Assembly (NCBI RefSeq): GCF_003718735.1
Contig: NZ_CP033460.1
Span: 2,480,001-2,544,000 of the forward strand
Direction of reading: 5' to 3'
Length of the DNA stretch: 64,000 bases
DNA from: Staphylococcus debuckii
Lineage (GTDB): Bacteria; Bacillota; Bacilli; Staphylococcales; Staphylococcaceae
The notes below the pieces were generated by a model, which saw only the letters and a program-made list of their open reading frames with translations, had not been told where the DNA came from and made no database searches. Positions 36,742 through 47,840 of the stretch are shown here, in pieces (positions within the stretch are counted from its first letter, which is position 1; every line of letters begins with the position of its first letter). A program made the translations under genes and the position numbers.

Positions 36742-38401
36742 TGAAAAAAATTGTAATCATTGGTTCAGTTGCTGCCGGTACAAGTGTCGCGGCTAAAGCA
36801 AGAAGAAATAGTGAAGATGTGGAAATTACCGTTTTTGATAAAGATAGTGATATTTCGTATTCAGTATGTGGTATTCCCTACTATATAGGCGGTAATGTAT
36901 CTGATATTGATGAACTCACGCCACGAAATGCTAAATGGTTTAAAGAGCGCTTTAATATAGATATTTATACAAAATATGAAGTGAATCAGATAAATGATAC
37001 TGATCAAACAATAACAGTTACCAATTTAGTAAATGATGAAAAGATGATTCAAGAATATGACGAATTAGTATTAGCAACAGGTTCATCGCCTAAAGAACTC
37101 CCTCAATTAAATAGCGAAGAATATAATAATGTGTTTAAAGTTAAAAATATTAATGATGCCAAAGCAATTTATAATTATATTAATGACCATGATGTTCAGA
37201 ATATAACAATCGTTGGCGGTGGATTTATTGGTTTAGAGATGTTAGAACAATTATCTAATTACAACACTTCAATTGTTCAACGTAACACTTTTATGCCTCA
37301 TTTAGACTACGATATGAGTTTTATGATTCAAGAATATATTGAAGATAAAGCTAACGTATATACCTATAATGAAATTGACATTATTGATTATGATGAGAAT
37401 CATACGATAAATAGAGTCAGCTTAAAAACTGGCGAATTAATTGATACAGACTTAATCATTATTGGGATTGGTGTCACACCAAATACTAAATTAGCTAAAG
37501 AAATTGGTATTAATATTGGAGAATCTGGAGCAATACAAACCAATAAGTATTTGGAAACAAATATTCCTCATATATATGCAATTGGTGATGCAGCAGAAAG
37601 TTATAATTTAATTACTGGTAATCCTATATATAGACCGCTAGGTTCTACAGCAAATAAAATGGGTCGTATTTTAGGAGATCGATTAACTGGTGGAAATCTA
37701 GAACATAAAGGCATTTTAGGCACAGGCATTGTCCGTATCTTTGATATGACAATTGCCCAGACAGGTTTAACCGAAAAAGAAGCTGTTGAGTTAGAAATTG
37801 ATATTGATGTATTACACAATGTGAAACCGAATCGTCCAGAATATATGCAAGGTCAAGAAATGGTAATTAAAGCTATATTTGATAAAAATAATTCTAAATT
37901 ACTTGGTGCGCAAATAGTTGGGTATGAGGGCGTAGACAAGAGAATTGATGTACTAGCTACTGCTATAACATTTGGTGCCAAAGCAGAAGATTTATTTCAT
38001 TTAGATTTAGCATATTCACCTCCTTTTTCTACAACTAAAGATCCTGTTATTTATACAGGGATGATTGGTCACAATATTACTCGGGGACGTAAAATTATAA
38101 CGCCTGAAGAAGTCGTAAAACAAAAAAATGATTTATTGATTTTAGATGTACGTTCTCCAAAGCAATTTGAAGTTGATCATGTTGATGGAGCGATTAACGT
38201 CCCATTGAAAACGTTGAGAAGTTATGCAAAAACGTTAGATGAAAATCAAACAATCGTGACTTATTGTAATAAAGGTACTACTGGTAATGCTGCACAAAAC
38301 GTACTTATTAATTTAGGCTTTAAACAAGTATATAATTTATCAGGTGGCAATAAAAATTATCAACGATATAAAAGATTTCAAGTAGAAAGGGAGAAGAAAA
38401 A

Positions 38402-38405
<4 letters not shown>
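36741..38405 (+). CDS. cdr: CoA-disulfide reductase with rhodanese domain (CoADR-Rhd)
   Basis: A 554-aa flavoprotein. FAD motif GSVAAGTSVAAKARR (residues 8-22), active Cys in SYSVCGIPYY (about 43), NAD motif GGGFIGLEM, and a C-terminal rhodanese domain with active Cys in VTYCNKGTTGNAA. The single-Cys reductase uses NAD(P)H to reduce CoA disulfide or CoA persulfide; the rhodanese part suggests work on persulfides. It is built into the ars operon, overlapping arsA by one base and arsR by four, which suggests supply of thiols for arsenate reduction. That link is inference. Confidence 0.88.
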
Positions 38406-40008
<1,603 letters not shown>

Positions 40009-40025
40009 AAGAGAGGTAATAATAA

Positions 40026-40419
40026 ATGGATAAGAAAACAATTTACTTTATATGTACTGGTAATTCTTGTCGTAGTCAAATGGCTGAGGGCTGGGGAAGA
40101 GAAATACTCGGCGAAGAATGGAATGTTTACTCAGCAGGTATCGAAACGCATGGCGTAAATCCTAAGGCGATAGAAGCTATGAAAGAAGTGGATATTGACA
40201 TATCAAACCATACTTCTGATTTAATTGATAATAAAATTTTAAGACAATCAGACCTAGTTGTTACACTTTGTAGTGATGCTGATGAGAATTGTCCAGTCAT
40301 CCCGCCTAATGTAAAAAAAGAACATTGGGCGGGATGACCCAGCAGGTAAATCTTGGTCAGAATTTCAACGTGTAAGAGATGAAATAGGTCAAAAGATCAA
40401 GCAATTTTATGATAATTAA
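40026..40419 (+). pseudogene. arsC: arsenate reductase ArsC, frameshifted near its C-terminus
   Basis: Thioredoxin-linked arsenate reductase of the pI258 type, normally 131 aa. Cys10 in CTGNSCRSQ (P-loop), Cys82 and Cys89 in [11 protein letters not shown] are all present. The frame stops at residue 103 (KKEHWAG); the expected [18 protein letters not shown] continues in another frame to a stop at 40419. The shift lies in tgggcgggatgaccc near 40330. The catalytic cysteines survive, but the final helix is lost. Activity doubtful; a sequence error is possible. Confidence 0.88.
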
Positions 40420-40435
40420 GTTAATATAAAATTCA

Positions 40436-40480
40436 AAAACAGAGGATAAGCATTGTTATATGTGCTTATCCTCTGTTTTA
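40436..40480 (+). terminator. terminator of the ars operon
   Basis: aaaacagaggataagca / tgcttatcctctgtttt, a 17 bp stem with a T tail. Confidence 0.9.
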
Positions 40481-40712
40481 TATAATGATATTTGCTGCTT
40501 ACCTTTTTCTGTTAGTTCTGCATATATTGTTGTGCCACATATAGGAAAACACCCATTGTAGAATAACTCTATATTTTTTGCTAAATCTTGCCTCGCTATG
40601 CTTTCAAGTGCTAATAAAAAATTTTTTCGCTTACATCTAAAGTTTTAAAATCTACACTTTATTCTTCTCTAATCGATAACAGTACATTATACACTAAATC
40701 TTGTTTTAACAA
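40456..40712 (-). pseudogene. decayed small gene beside a resolvase relic
   Basis: From TTG 40712 (behind AGAGGTGATG) a frame reads MLKQDLVYNVLLSIREE, an in-frame stop, SVDFKTLDVSEKIFY, then a frame change to ALESIARQDLAKNIELFYNG...YAELTEKGKQQ. The end resembles small winged-helix proteins that accompany resolvases on staphylococcal plasmids. Broken in at least two places. Confidence 0.5.
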
Positions 40713-40725
40713 CGTTCATCACCTC

Positions 40726-40860
40726 TTATTTATCTAGATGACGATACAAGGTTGCTCTACTTATATTTGTCTGTTCTTTTATCTCATCTAAAGTGTATTT
40801 TTTGCTCATATACATCTCAATAGCATCTCTAAGGTTATTATCATCGCGTTTGGGTCTACT
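40726..40860 (-). pseudogene. C-terminal fragment of a serine resolvase
   Basis: 45 codons: RPKRDDNNLRDAIEMYMSKK then YTLDEIKEQTNISRATLYRHLDK and a stop. This is the Hin-like helix-turn-helix end of a small serine recombinase; the catalytic domain is absent and the frame is closed by a stop at the left. Confidence 0.75.
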
Positions 40861-40934
40861 TTAATCAATCAAAAATTTAAGAGAGAAAAACACATCTATA
40901 AATTTTTTAACCAGAAGATTTTTTTCTAATTATA

Positions 40935-41015
40935 AATGAATAACGTTCGTAAAAGTATATGCAAAATATTGAACGTTCGTAAACTATTTTTATATGTTTA
41001 AGAACGTTTATTTTA
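40935..41015. repeat. res-like repeats
   Basis: aacgttcgtaaa occurs at 40942-40953 and 40972-40983 (30-base spacing), with a related agaacgttta at 41001-41010. It may be the recombination site of the lost resolvase and marks the edge between the ars segment and the TIR segment. Confidence 0.45.
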
Positions 41016-41140
41016 ATCTATTTCAAATGTTTTCAAACCGTTCTTAAAGTGGTAAGATCTTGTGGCCGTAATCATTAATTTACTTTATGTTAAAATAAAC
41101 GTAATCACTTCTTAAAATTTAGGTTGAGGAGGAAATATAA

Positions 41141-41527
41141 ATGAACAAGAGAGCATTTATTAGTTTTGATATAGATAATGATGAAGGAGCGAGGAGAATG
41201 TTAGCTGGTCAAGCAAAATTTCCCGATAGTCCTTTTACATTTAAAGATAATTCTGTAAAAAAACATTTGCCTGGAGATTGGGAAGCAAAAGTCCGTAGGA
41301 GGATGGACAATGTTGATGTAGTAATAGTTCTTTGTGGAACTAAAACTCATACGGCGACAGGGGTGGCTAGCGAGTTATCAATCGCCAGAGAAAAGAATAA
41401 ACCATATTTTTTATTAGCAGCGTATTCTAATAAAAATTGCACTAAACCAACATCAGCCTTTGCTTCAGATAAAGTTTATAATTGGACTTGGGACAATCTC
41501 AAATTATTAATCAAAGGGAATCGATAG
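41141..41527 (+). CDS. TIR-like domain protein (ThsB / MTH538 type)
   Basis: A 128-aa single-domain protein. RAFISFDIDNDEGARRMLAG (residues 4-23), SVKKHLPGDWEAKVRRRM and VDVVIVLCGTKTHTATGVASELSIA (58-82), then YNWTWDNLKLLI, are features of the MTH538/ThsB TIR-like family. The likely catalytic Glu is E78 in VASEL. In Thoeris defence such proteins sense phage and make an NAD-derived signal. It has GAGGAGG before the ATG and is 13 bases upstream of a TIR-plus-membrane gene, so the two are one operon. Enzymatic activity is not shown by the sequence alone. Confidence 0.85.
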   Translation: MNKRAFISFDIDNDEGARRMLAGQAKFPDSPFTFKDNSVKKHLPGDWEAKVRRRMDNVDVVIVLCGTKTHTATGVASELSIAREKNKPYFLLAAYSNKNCTKPTSAFASDKVYNWTWDNLKLLIKGNR

Positions 41528-41540
41528 GAGAAATCAAACT

Positions 41541-42347
41541 ATGAAAATATTTGTAATTCATAGGTTCAAAGAGAGTGGAAAAGCTAAAGAAATACTAAAA
41601 CAATTATCAAAGGAACATAATTTGAAATTAGAACCTACTTTGTTAAATAGCACAGGAGTGGAAAAGTGGAAGCAAAAGGCTGAGAATGCTATTTATGAAG
41701 CAGAGGCTGTAATTGTTTTTAATCCTGAATCGTGCAATGAATCTAAAAACTCTCTATGGGAAATCGAAAAAGCGAAAGAAGCAAATAAAGAGATTATTGA
41801 ATTTTATATTGATAGTGAAAATACATCTGCTATTTCACAATTAATTTCAAAGTATAACTTTAAGGAAGAATTCGATGAATGCTTCTCAAAAAATAATGAC
41901 GATTGCTTCCAATTGTATGAAATGATGGTGCAATCATCGGAGCAGTTAATTCAAAGAAGACAAAAAACGAATGCTTTCTTTATTACAGTGATTGGTAGTT
42001 TGCTTGCTATCGCTGGTCTATTGGTTCAATCGGGAGTTTTGATGGATGAAACTGTTGGCATACTATATGGCTTATCTGTGGTGACTTTACTTCTTTGTAA
42101 GTCATGGAGTAATTTAATAGATAATTATGGGAAACTTAATAAGGCTAAATTTGATGTCATATTGCGTTTAGAAAAAGATCTTGGTGCACAGATCTATTCA
42201 GCAGAATGGGTGGCTCTCGGAAAAGGATTACGTCCCCAAAAATATAAATCATTTACAGCAACCGAAAAAAATGTACCCTTATTTTTTGGTTTGTTAATAA
42301 TAGGTCTTACAGTCAGTTTGTTTATTTACAATTATGGGGGCAAGTGA
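41541..42347 (+). CDS. TIR-like protein with C-terminal membrane domain
   Basis: A 268-aa protein. Residues 1-90 look like a second, divergent TIR-like domain (KIFVIHRFKESGKAKEIL, KWKQKAENAIYEAEAVIVF, SLWEIEKAKEA with Glu74/Glu76). Membrane helices lie near 145-163, 171-187 and 246-264. Between them SWSNLIDNYGKLNKAKFDVI and LEKDLGAQIYSAEW resemble, from memory, the RipA-type octameric '8xMP' membrane proteins. I infer a membrane effector that could be gated by a nucleotide signal from the first gene. There is no SIR2, SLOG or macro domain as in known ThsA. Confidence 0.75.
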   Translation: MKIFVIHRFKESGKAKEILKQLSKEHNLKLEPTLLNSTGVEKWKQKAENAIYEAEAVIVFNPESCNESKNSLWEIEKAKEANKEIIEFYIDSENTSAISQLISKYNFKEEFDECFSKNNDDCFQLYEMMVQSSEQLIQRRQKTNAFFITVIGSLLAIAGLLVQSGVLMDETVGILYGLSVVTLLLCKSWSNLIDNYGKLNKAKFDVILRLEKDLGAQIYSAEWVALGKGLRPQKYKSFTATEKNVPLFFGLLIIGLTVSLFIYNYGGK

Positions 42348-42742
42348 GAATTTTTTAATTATCCAATAGTGTGTGACAGTTGTTGTAGTATAGATCTTAT
42401 TTATTTATATATTTCTCATGATACTCCTACCAAGATTTCGCTTTGATAAGTTTGTACTATACTGAGACCCATACTTTAATTCAATTTTTTTATCGTAGTT
42501 TACATAACATCGCTTATTTATAAGAAGGTACCAAAGTATAAAGGGATAGAAGATGCTAGTTCAGCCGCATCATCTATCCCTTTTAATATGGAAAAGTATA
42601 TGAAGAATTGAAGAGCAAGATTCAAGAATACATGATCTCAAATCTCCTTCAACATAGATTAGGGGGATGAATAGTATAATATAAAAAGATTACAGTAATT
42701 ACCTATTTGCAGATTAACAGAGTATTGTTAGAAAACCTTAAA
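42348..42742. other. intergenic, with one strong hairpin
   Basis: No gene. A 17 bp stem with one or two mismatches at 42540-42556 / 42567-42584 (aaagggatagaagatgc and gcatcatctatccctttt) has a T run and probably ends the TIR operon. The remainder is AT-rich and unremarkable. Confidence 0.65.
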
Positions 42743-43774
42743 CTATGTATCTAACATATCCCATTCATCTCCTAAAACCCATCGTAATGCAGAGAGTTTT
42801 CCGTTAATCATTCCCCATTCAAATTCATCCCACGGAATTAGCTCTTCCGAGTCATATTTCTCTTCGACTTTTTCAGCTGCTCTAAGCGCTCCTTCCCAAA
42901 TATCGCGTTGGATTGGTCGTGTTGAATGGCTCTTGATTGGGAAGTTTTCTTCTTCAACAATTTGAATCATTCCTTCTTCGACTTTTTCTCTTAAAACCTG
43001 ATGACGATTGTACCAAACTTTTGTGCCAAGCTCTTCGATAGCTTCGATAATTTCAGTCAGTCTTCTTGGTTCTTCAAGCCAATTATATTCAATCATTAGA
43101 TCGTCAAATTCTTCTGGTTGAATATATTTTAATGCTTCACCTAAAGTTATAAAATAAAATGATTTTGCCGACGAAAAATATTCTTCGATATCCGGGTGCG
43201 GTAGTTTGTTATTTTTCTCCTGATGACTGAAATCATGAGTATTATGTGAGATAAAGACATAACGATTTTCCACCACTTCTTTTTCTCTGACAGCATCTGC
43301 ATAAACCTCGATTAATATTGCATCACCAATTCCATTACGTTGTCTGTGAAACGGGGCTCGTTTATCGATAGCACGCTGTGCTGATCGAATTTTCACTGCA
43401 TCTGAAATTTCAATTATGGGAGTACTACTAAACAATCTTTCTATCTGATTAACCATATCAGCTGCAGCTTCACCTAACATAGGAAGTCGATGATCAACAT
43501 CATTAAGTTGAGTTATCACATCCATTTTTTGTTCTGGATCGCCAAATTTATCAATTACTTTCTTTACTCTTTTCAAAGTACTAGATAAACTTCGTCCACT
43601 TTGTTCGACGATACGGTCTTTATTTCTCTCAAATTCATCGATAATTGTCCTTGGTAGAATCAACTCCACTTTTCCTTGTTGAATTGATTCTTCAAGTGCA
43701 TCTAAAGTCGCTTGTTGCTGATAATCTTTTGCAAGATCAAGCCAAACACAGGTATCAATTAGAATCTTATACAA
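42743..43774 (-). CDS. PIN-domain ribonuclease-like protein
   Basis: A 343-aa protein with an N-terminal PIN domain: YKILIDTCVWLDLAK (Asp7 and following), an acidic EFERN near residue 47, and RNGIGDAILIEVYAD (Asp around 148) with FISHNTHDF nearby complete the acidic site. The C-terminal 130 residues are helical and unknown. This resembles the DUF4935/PIN_12-type proteins often found in defence islands. Start is TTG 43774, ten bases from GGA; the upstream ATG is out of frame. It is convergent to the TIR operon and has no antitoxin partner. Confidence 0.78.
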   Translation of the reverse strand: MYKILIDTCVWLDLAKDYQQQATLDALEESIQQGKVELILPRTIIDEFERNKDRIVEQSGRSLSSTLKRVKKVIDKFGDPEQKMDVITQLNDVDHRLPMLGEAAADMVNQIERLFSSTPIIEISDAVKIRSAQRAIDKRAPFHRQRNGIGDAILIEVYADAVREKEVVENRYVFISHNTHDFSHQEKNNKLPHPDIEEYFSSAKSFYFITLGEALKYIQPEEFDDLMIEYNWLEEPRRLTEIIEAIEELGTKVWYNRHQVLREKVEEGMIQIVEEENFPIKSHSTRPIQRDIWEGALRAAEKVEEKYDSEELIPWDEFEWGMINGKLSALRWVLGDEWDMLDT

Positions 43775-44126
43775 ATATTCAACATTCCTTTCATTTGATT
43801 TGAGATATTACTTTCAATTTATAACTCGGCCAATCTACAGCTTCTCTATCTATATTGAAATTATCTTCCTCTACATGTTACTTAGAGTTTTCTGCCACTG
43901 TAGGTAACTGTACTGAGATAATTAGATATTTTTTTCAAAGTCAGGAAGAAGTATCTTTCCTACGTTTTCTATACCTCTTAAAGTTCTATTTGAAAAGATA
44001 TCATTGGATAATCTCTATTTGTAAATATTTGTTCTACAATAATAATAACAAACTATAGACCAACTATCAGAAATTCATGAAGGTAGAATAATAATTAAAT
44101 TAAAAATAGTAGTTCAAAAAAACGTT
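43775..44126. other. AT-rich right end of the inserted region
   Basis: 350 bases without a convincing gene between the PIN gene and saeS. A 67-codon frame on the plus strand (43855) has no ribosome binding site or family resemblance. The switch to chromosomal sequence occurs at about 44126, where SaeS homology begins. No inverted repeat, attachment core or IS end is recognisable there. Confidence 0.6.
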
Positions 44127-44559
44127 CCGAATAAGAAATGATGCAAGCGAGTGGTGTTTTTAAATCATGTGCAAGATTTTGAATCAACTCATATTTTTCT
44201 TGCTGCTCAGATTTAATTTGTCCCATCTGTTCTGTTATTTCTTTTGCCATCTTATTAAAAGAGTGACTGAGTTCTTTGATTTCGCGTGGAGAATTGAAAT
44301 TAATCGGTTCCATTTGGTAATTGCCATTTGCAAACTCTTTAGTTTTAAGATTAAACACTTTAATTCGTTGTACAAGCGGAGTTAAAAATAAACTGCAGAT
44401 CAACAGTGCTAAACAACTTGAGATTATCGCACTAATGGTCAGTAGGGCCGTGGTATGACCATTAAATAACATTAACTTATAGGCCATACCTAAAATTGTA
44501 GATGCCAGCAAGATACTTGAAAGTACACCGATAATGACTTGAGTTCTAATTGAAAACAT
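44095..44559 (-). pseudogene. saeS: sensor kinase SaeS, truncated after the H-box
   Basis: The intramembrane-sensing kinase of the Sae virulence system, normally about 350 aa. It starts at ATG 44559 inside the saeR stop region (AGGAAAC before it). Two membrane helices and the HAMP domain ([20 protein letters not shown]) are intact, and the phospho-acceptor His lies in [18 protein letters not shown]. After SYSE at about 44127 the sequence leaves SaeS and ends nine codons later (RFFELLFLI). The ATP-binding domain is absent, so it cannot autophosphorylate. Confidence 0.93.
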
Positions 44560-45245
44560 CAACTTTGTTTCCTTTCGAAAGTATATCCCAGTCCCCAAAC
44601 TGTCTTAATTGTATAATCATGATAGTTGAATTGCTCGAATTTTTCACGTAAACGATGAATATGGACGTTGACTGTGTTTACATCTTCGTAGTAATCATAT
44701 TGCCACACTTCTTGGATCAATTCTGATTTTGAAATGACTTCATTTTCATGTTTTCCTAAATACCACAACAATTCAAATTCTTTAATACGTAAGTTGACGG
44801 GTTCATCATAAATGAGTGCGCGTTTCTGAGTATCGTTCAATTCGAGTGCGCCGAATTTGAGGCAAGACTGCAAATTCATGCATCTTTGTACACGATTTAG
44901 CAGATTGTTTGCACGAAGTACTAATTCTCGAGGGCTGAATGGCTTGGTCATATAATCATCTGCACCTAAAGTCAGTGCATAAATAGTATCTTGTTCTTGA
45001 GTCTTAGCGGATAAGTAAATAAACGGGATGTCCAGTTGCCTCTGTTTCATTTCTTTAACAACATCGTAACCATTGAGTTCAGGCATCATAATATCTAAAA
45101 CAATTAAATCAATTGAATCATTAAGGTGTTGAAGTGCTTCTTCACCGTTCGAAGCAGTCGTAACAGTATAACCTTCATATTCAAAGTAGGTTTGGCAGAT
45201 ATCTACAATGTCTTTTTCATCGTCTACGAGCAGGATGTGGTTCAT
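44559..45245 (-). CDS. saeR: response regulator SaeR
   Basis: An OmpR-family regulator of 228 aa, the same length as S. aureus SaeR. Receiver domain with LLVDDEKDI, phospho-acceptor Asp in [15 protein letters not shown] (about 51) and KPFSPRE; the C-terminal winged helix has KEFELLWYL and [14 protein letters not shown] 45245 matches the family N-terminus; a GTG at 45257 is also in frame. With its cognate kinase cut, it would depend on basal activity or other phospho-donors. It overlaps saeQ and saeS. Confidence 0.95.
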   Translation of the reverse strand: MNHILLVDDEKDIVDICQTYFEYEGYTVTTASNGEEALQHLNDSIDLIVLDIMMPELNGYDVVKEMKQRQLDIPFIYLSAKTQEQDTIYALTLGADDYMTKPFSPRELVLRANNLLNRVQRCMNLQSCLKFGALELNDTQKRALIYDEPVNLRIKEFELLWYLGKHENEVISKSELIQEVWQYDYYEDVNTVNVHIHRLREKFEQFNYHDYTIKTVWGLGYTFERKQS

Positions 45246-45705
45246 GTTTGTATTCACCTTTTTCTTTAATATATAGGATCATAGATTTTAAGGATATCTT
45301 ATTAAGAATAGCAGGATTCATAAGAAGGATAATAAAAAATGCAAGTTGTACCGGATAAGTAAAAATCATATCCGATAGAATATAATTTAGCATAACAAAC
45401 GCACCAAAGAAACTCGCAATTTGTGACATTATTCCGAACAATAATCCTAGACCGATTGCTACTTCCCCTAAAGGCACTATAATATTGAAAATTCCTGTAG
45501 TATGAGCCACGATATGTTCAAAAAATAATTTAAACCATATAGGTGAATCTTCATTCTGAATGACCACAGGCACTAAACCATTGATAGTAAAGCCACCTGT
45601 TAATTTTTCCCAGCCTTGTACAAATATATAACCGCCTGAACCTACACGGATAATGAAAATGATAATGTATTGAATATAGTGAATAATATTTTGGTAATTG
45701 TTCAT
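45217..45705 (-). CDS. saeQ: SaeQ membrane protein (DoxX family)
   Basis: A 162-aa membrane protein with four spans. The first holds [21 protein letters not shown], typical of DoxX-like SaeQ. In S. aureus SaeP and SaeQ together activate SaeS phosphatase activity. It overlaps saeR at its 3' end by 29 bases, as in S. aureus, and lies downstream of saeP. Its start follows AAAGGAGAAAC. Confidence 0.9.
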   Translation of the reverse strand: MNNYQNIIHYIQYIIIFIIRVGSGGYIFVQGWEKLTGGFTINGLVPVVIQNEDSPIWFKLFFEHIVAHTTGIFNIIVPLGEVAIGLGLLFGIMSQIASFFGAFVMLNYILSDMIFTYPVQLAFFIILLMNPAILNKISLKSMILYIKEKGEYKHEPHPARRR

Positions 45706-45763
45706 GTTGTTTCTCCTTTGAGGTAATTTGATTTAAAAATCGGGAGCAAATCAAAGAGCAAAA

Positions 45764-45787
45764 GCTGGGATATTATGATGTCCCAGC
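45764..45787. repeat. small palindromic repeat between saeP and saeQ
   Basis: gctgggatat / ...atgtcccagc stem-loop. Same family as 46383-46410 and 61840-61865 (ctgggacat...atgtctcag). Confidence 0.7.
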
Positions 45788-45813
45788 CTCGTAAATTCTA
45801 TTCTGACTTTGAT

Positions 45814-46245
45814 TTATTTTACTTTAGCTGCACCAAAAATCACATGCGCTTTCTTGCAATAAATAGTAACTTCATTATATTTATCTAAATCTGCACCTTG
45901 AATATCGAAAGTTTGATCCGGCTTATTATAATCTACCATTTCTAATTGTTTACCTTCTTTGATATTACCGTCTTTAGTCAAATATACATATAAGTCAGGA
46001 CCTTTAGCTGATTTGAAGTCTGTCAGCATAATTTTGCCATGTTCAATCTTAACGTTACCTTCTACATGTTCTTCACCAGATTTAAACTCACCTGTCAGTG
46101 TTTTATGTGCCCTATCACTGTGTTGATGATTATGTTGTTCTGTTTTATGATGTTCATGTTTTTCTTCTTTCTCTTGGTTGCCGCATCCACCTAGAATAAG
46201 TGCTGTAGTAAAAGAAGCTGCTGCTATCCAATATGCTGGTTTCAT
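45814..46245 (-). CDS. saeP: SaeP lipoprotein (DM13-like)
   Basis: A 143-aa surface lipoprotein: signal peptide and lipobox LGGC (Cys21), a His-rich stretch (EHHKTEQHNHQHSD), then a DM13-type domain (LTGEFKSGEEHVEGNV ... GPDLYVYLTKDG ... VTIYCKKAHVIFGAAKV). First gene of saePQRS; partner of SaeQ in damping SaeS. The SaeR-box at 46318-46333 suggests autoregulation from this promoter. Confidence 0.9.
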   Translation of the reverse strand: MKPAYWIAAASFTTALILGGCGNQEKEEKHEHHKTEQHNHQHSDRAHKTLTGEFKSGEEHVEGNVKIEHGKIMLTDFKSAKGPDLYVYLTKDGNIKEGKQLEMVDYNKPDQTFDIQGADLDKYNEVTIYCKKAHVIFGAAKVK

Positions 46246-46317
46246 CTAAACTCCTCATTTCTCTATTTATTTGAAATATGTTGAGTTAATTATATGTTGA
46301 ACCTGAACGTCATACCA

Positions 46318-46333
46318 TTAACTGTTTATTAAT
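46318..46333 (-). promoter_or_regulatory. SaeR-binding box upstream of saeP
   Basis: On the minus strand ATTAA-TAAACA-GTTAA, one mismatch from the SaeR consensus GTTAA-N6-GTTAA, with TATAAT at 46294-46289 downstream. It fits the P1 autoregulated promoter. Confidence 0.65.
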
Positions 46334-46382
46334 TGAAACATAACTTTTCATCGTGTCGAAATTGTGTCTAGGAAAAAACAAA

Positions 46383-46410
46383 GAGCCAAGACATTAAAAT
46401 GTCTCAGCTC
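46383..46410 (-). terminator. hairpin of the dispersed ctgggacat family, after mpfA
   Basis: gagccaagacatt / aatgtctcagctc imperfect stem with A residues outside; close behind the stop at 46426, so it likely terminates mpfA. Confidence 0.65.
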
Positions 46411-46425
46411 TGCTCCCAATAAGCA

Positions 46426-47835
46426 TTAATCTGCTTTATCTTTACGTTCTTTCTTCTCTTTTTTATCTTTATGACGTTTTTCTCTATGATGTTTATCTTC
46501 GTCATCATCTTCTTCGATTTCTACTTTACGCTCTTCGTTATATTCATATTTTAAAATAACAGTAATGATTTGATGATTTTCAACTTCTGAAATAATCCAT
46601 CTATCATAGAATGTATCTACGTAATCATTTTGTTGCAAGTTTGTGTTGTGTGCTTGCAGCCAACCGCCGATAGTATCGATGTCTTCTGAGTCTTCAAATT
46701 CGATACCGAAATCCTCTGTTAAATCTTCAAGCAATACGCGACCGTTAATTTGGTAAGTATTTTCTCCGAGTTTAACCACATCATTGACTTCATTTTCATC
46801 GAATTCATCTCGAATTTCACCGACAATTTCTTCTAAAATATCTTCCATCGTTAAAATACCTGCTGTACCGCCGTACTCATCAATAATCAAACTGATGTGT
46901 ACACGTTCACGCTGCATTCTAATTAATGCATCGCTAATACGTGTAGTTTCTGAAATTAATGGGAGTTCATGAATGTAATTAGCAATTTTAAGCGGTTTGC
47001 CTGAAGCATACTCAGTTAAGAATTCTTTTACATTGATGAAACCTTTGATATGGTCTTTATCTCCATCTTCAGTAATCGGATAACGTGTAAATTGATATTC
47101 TTTAATCGTTTCTAAAAGTTCATCCACTGTAAACGGTTCGTTTAAAGTGACCATTTGCGTTCTTGGTACCATGACGTCTTTAGCTTGTCTCTCATCAAAT
47201 GAAAAGATATTTTGCATATACGCTAATTCTGTCTGATTGATTTCACCGCTATTATAACTGTTGTTGATAATCATTTTGATTTCTTCTTCAGACATTGCAT
47301 CGTTGTTTTCGTCGGGATCAATTCCAAAGATGCGAATAATCATACGCGCTGAGCCATTCATTAACCAAATTAACGGTTTCATGATTAAGCCGAAATAATA
47401 AAGCGGACGTGCATAAAGTAAGGCAATCTTTTCAGTGTGCTGAATTGCAAAAGTTTTAGGTGCTAATTCACCTAATACTACATGCAAATAGGTTACAACT
47501 AAGAATGAAATAACAATTGAAATGGTTGTATTTAGGGCACCCGGTAAAGGTAATAATTCAAAGACAGGATGTAATAATTTAGAAAAGACAGGCTCTCCTA
47601 ACCAACCTAATCCTAAAGATGTAACTGTGATACCAAGTTGACAAGCTGACAAATAATAATCAAGATTGGTAATCATTTTCTTGACCACTTTGGCACTACC
47701 GTTGCCCTCTGATATCATTTCTTCAATTTTTGTTGCTCTTACTTTTACTAAAGCAAATTCAGATCCTACAAATACTGTAGTTAAAGCGATTAAAAATATA
47801 AATATAACTAAATTTATTATGGTCGTACTATCCAA
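46426..47835 (-). CDS. mpfA: CNNM/CorC-type magnesium exporter (MpfA-like)
   Basis: A 469-aa membrane protein of the CNNM family. DUF21 transmembrane domain in residues 1-190 (four helices), two CBS domains about 205-335 ([21 protein letters not shown] region after [20 protein letters not shown]), then a CorC/HlyC domain and a long charged tail ([15 protein letters not shown]). The S. aureus counterpart exports Mg2+, to my recollection. Start is TTG 47835, nine bases from AGGGA, and that site is locked in a hairpin. It sits beside sae and fru as in S. aureus. Confidence 0.85.
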   Translation of the reverse strand: MDSTTIINLVIFIFLIALTTVFVGSEFALVKVRATKIEEMISEGNGSAKVVKKMITNLDYYLSACQLGITVTSLGLGWLGEPVFSKLLHPVFELLPLPGALNTTISIVISFLVVTYLHVVLGELAPKTFAIQHTEKIALLYARPLYYFGLIMKPLIWLMNGSARMIIRIFGIDPDENNDAMSEEEIKMIINNSYNSGEINQTELAYMQNIFSFDERQAKDVMVPRTQMVTLNEPFTVDELLETIKEYQFTRYPITEDGDKDHIKGFINVKEFLTEYASGKPLKIANYIHELPLISETTRISDALIRMQRERVHISLIIDEYGGTAGILTMEDILEEIVGEIRDEFDENEVNDVVKLGENTYQINGRVLLEDLTEDFGIEFEDSEDIDTIGGWLQAHNTNLQQNDYVDTFYDRWIISEVENHQIITVILKYEYNEERKVEIEEDDDEDKHHREKRHKDKKEKKERKDKAD

Positions 47836-47840
47836 TTAGT

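Noticed and set aside
43855..44058. 67-codon plus-strand frame between the PIN gene and saeS
   Set aside because: No ribosome binding site, no recognisable motif, composition like AT-rich spacer.
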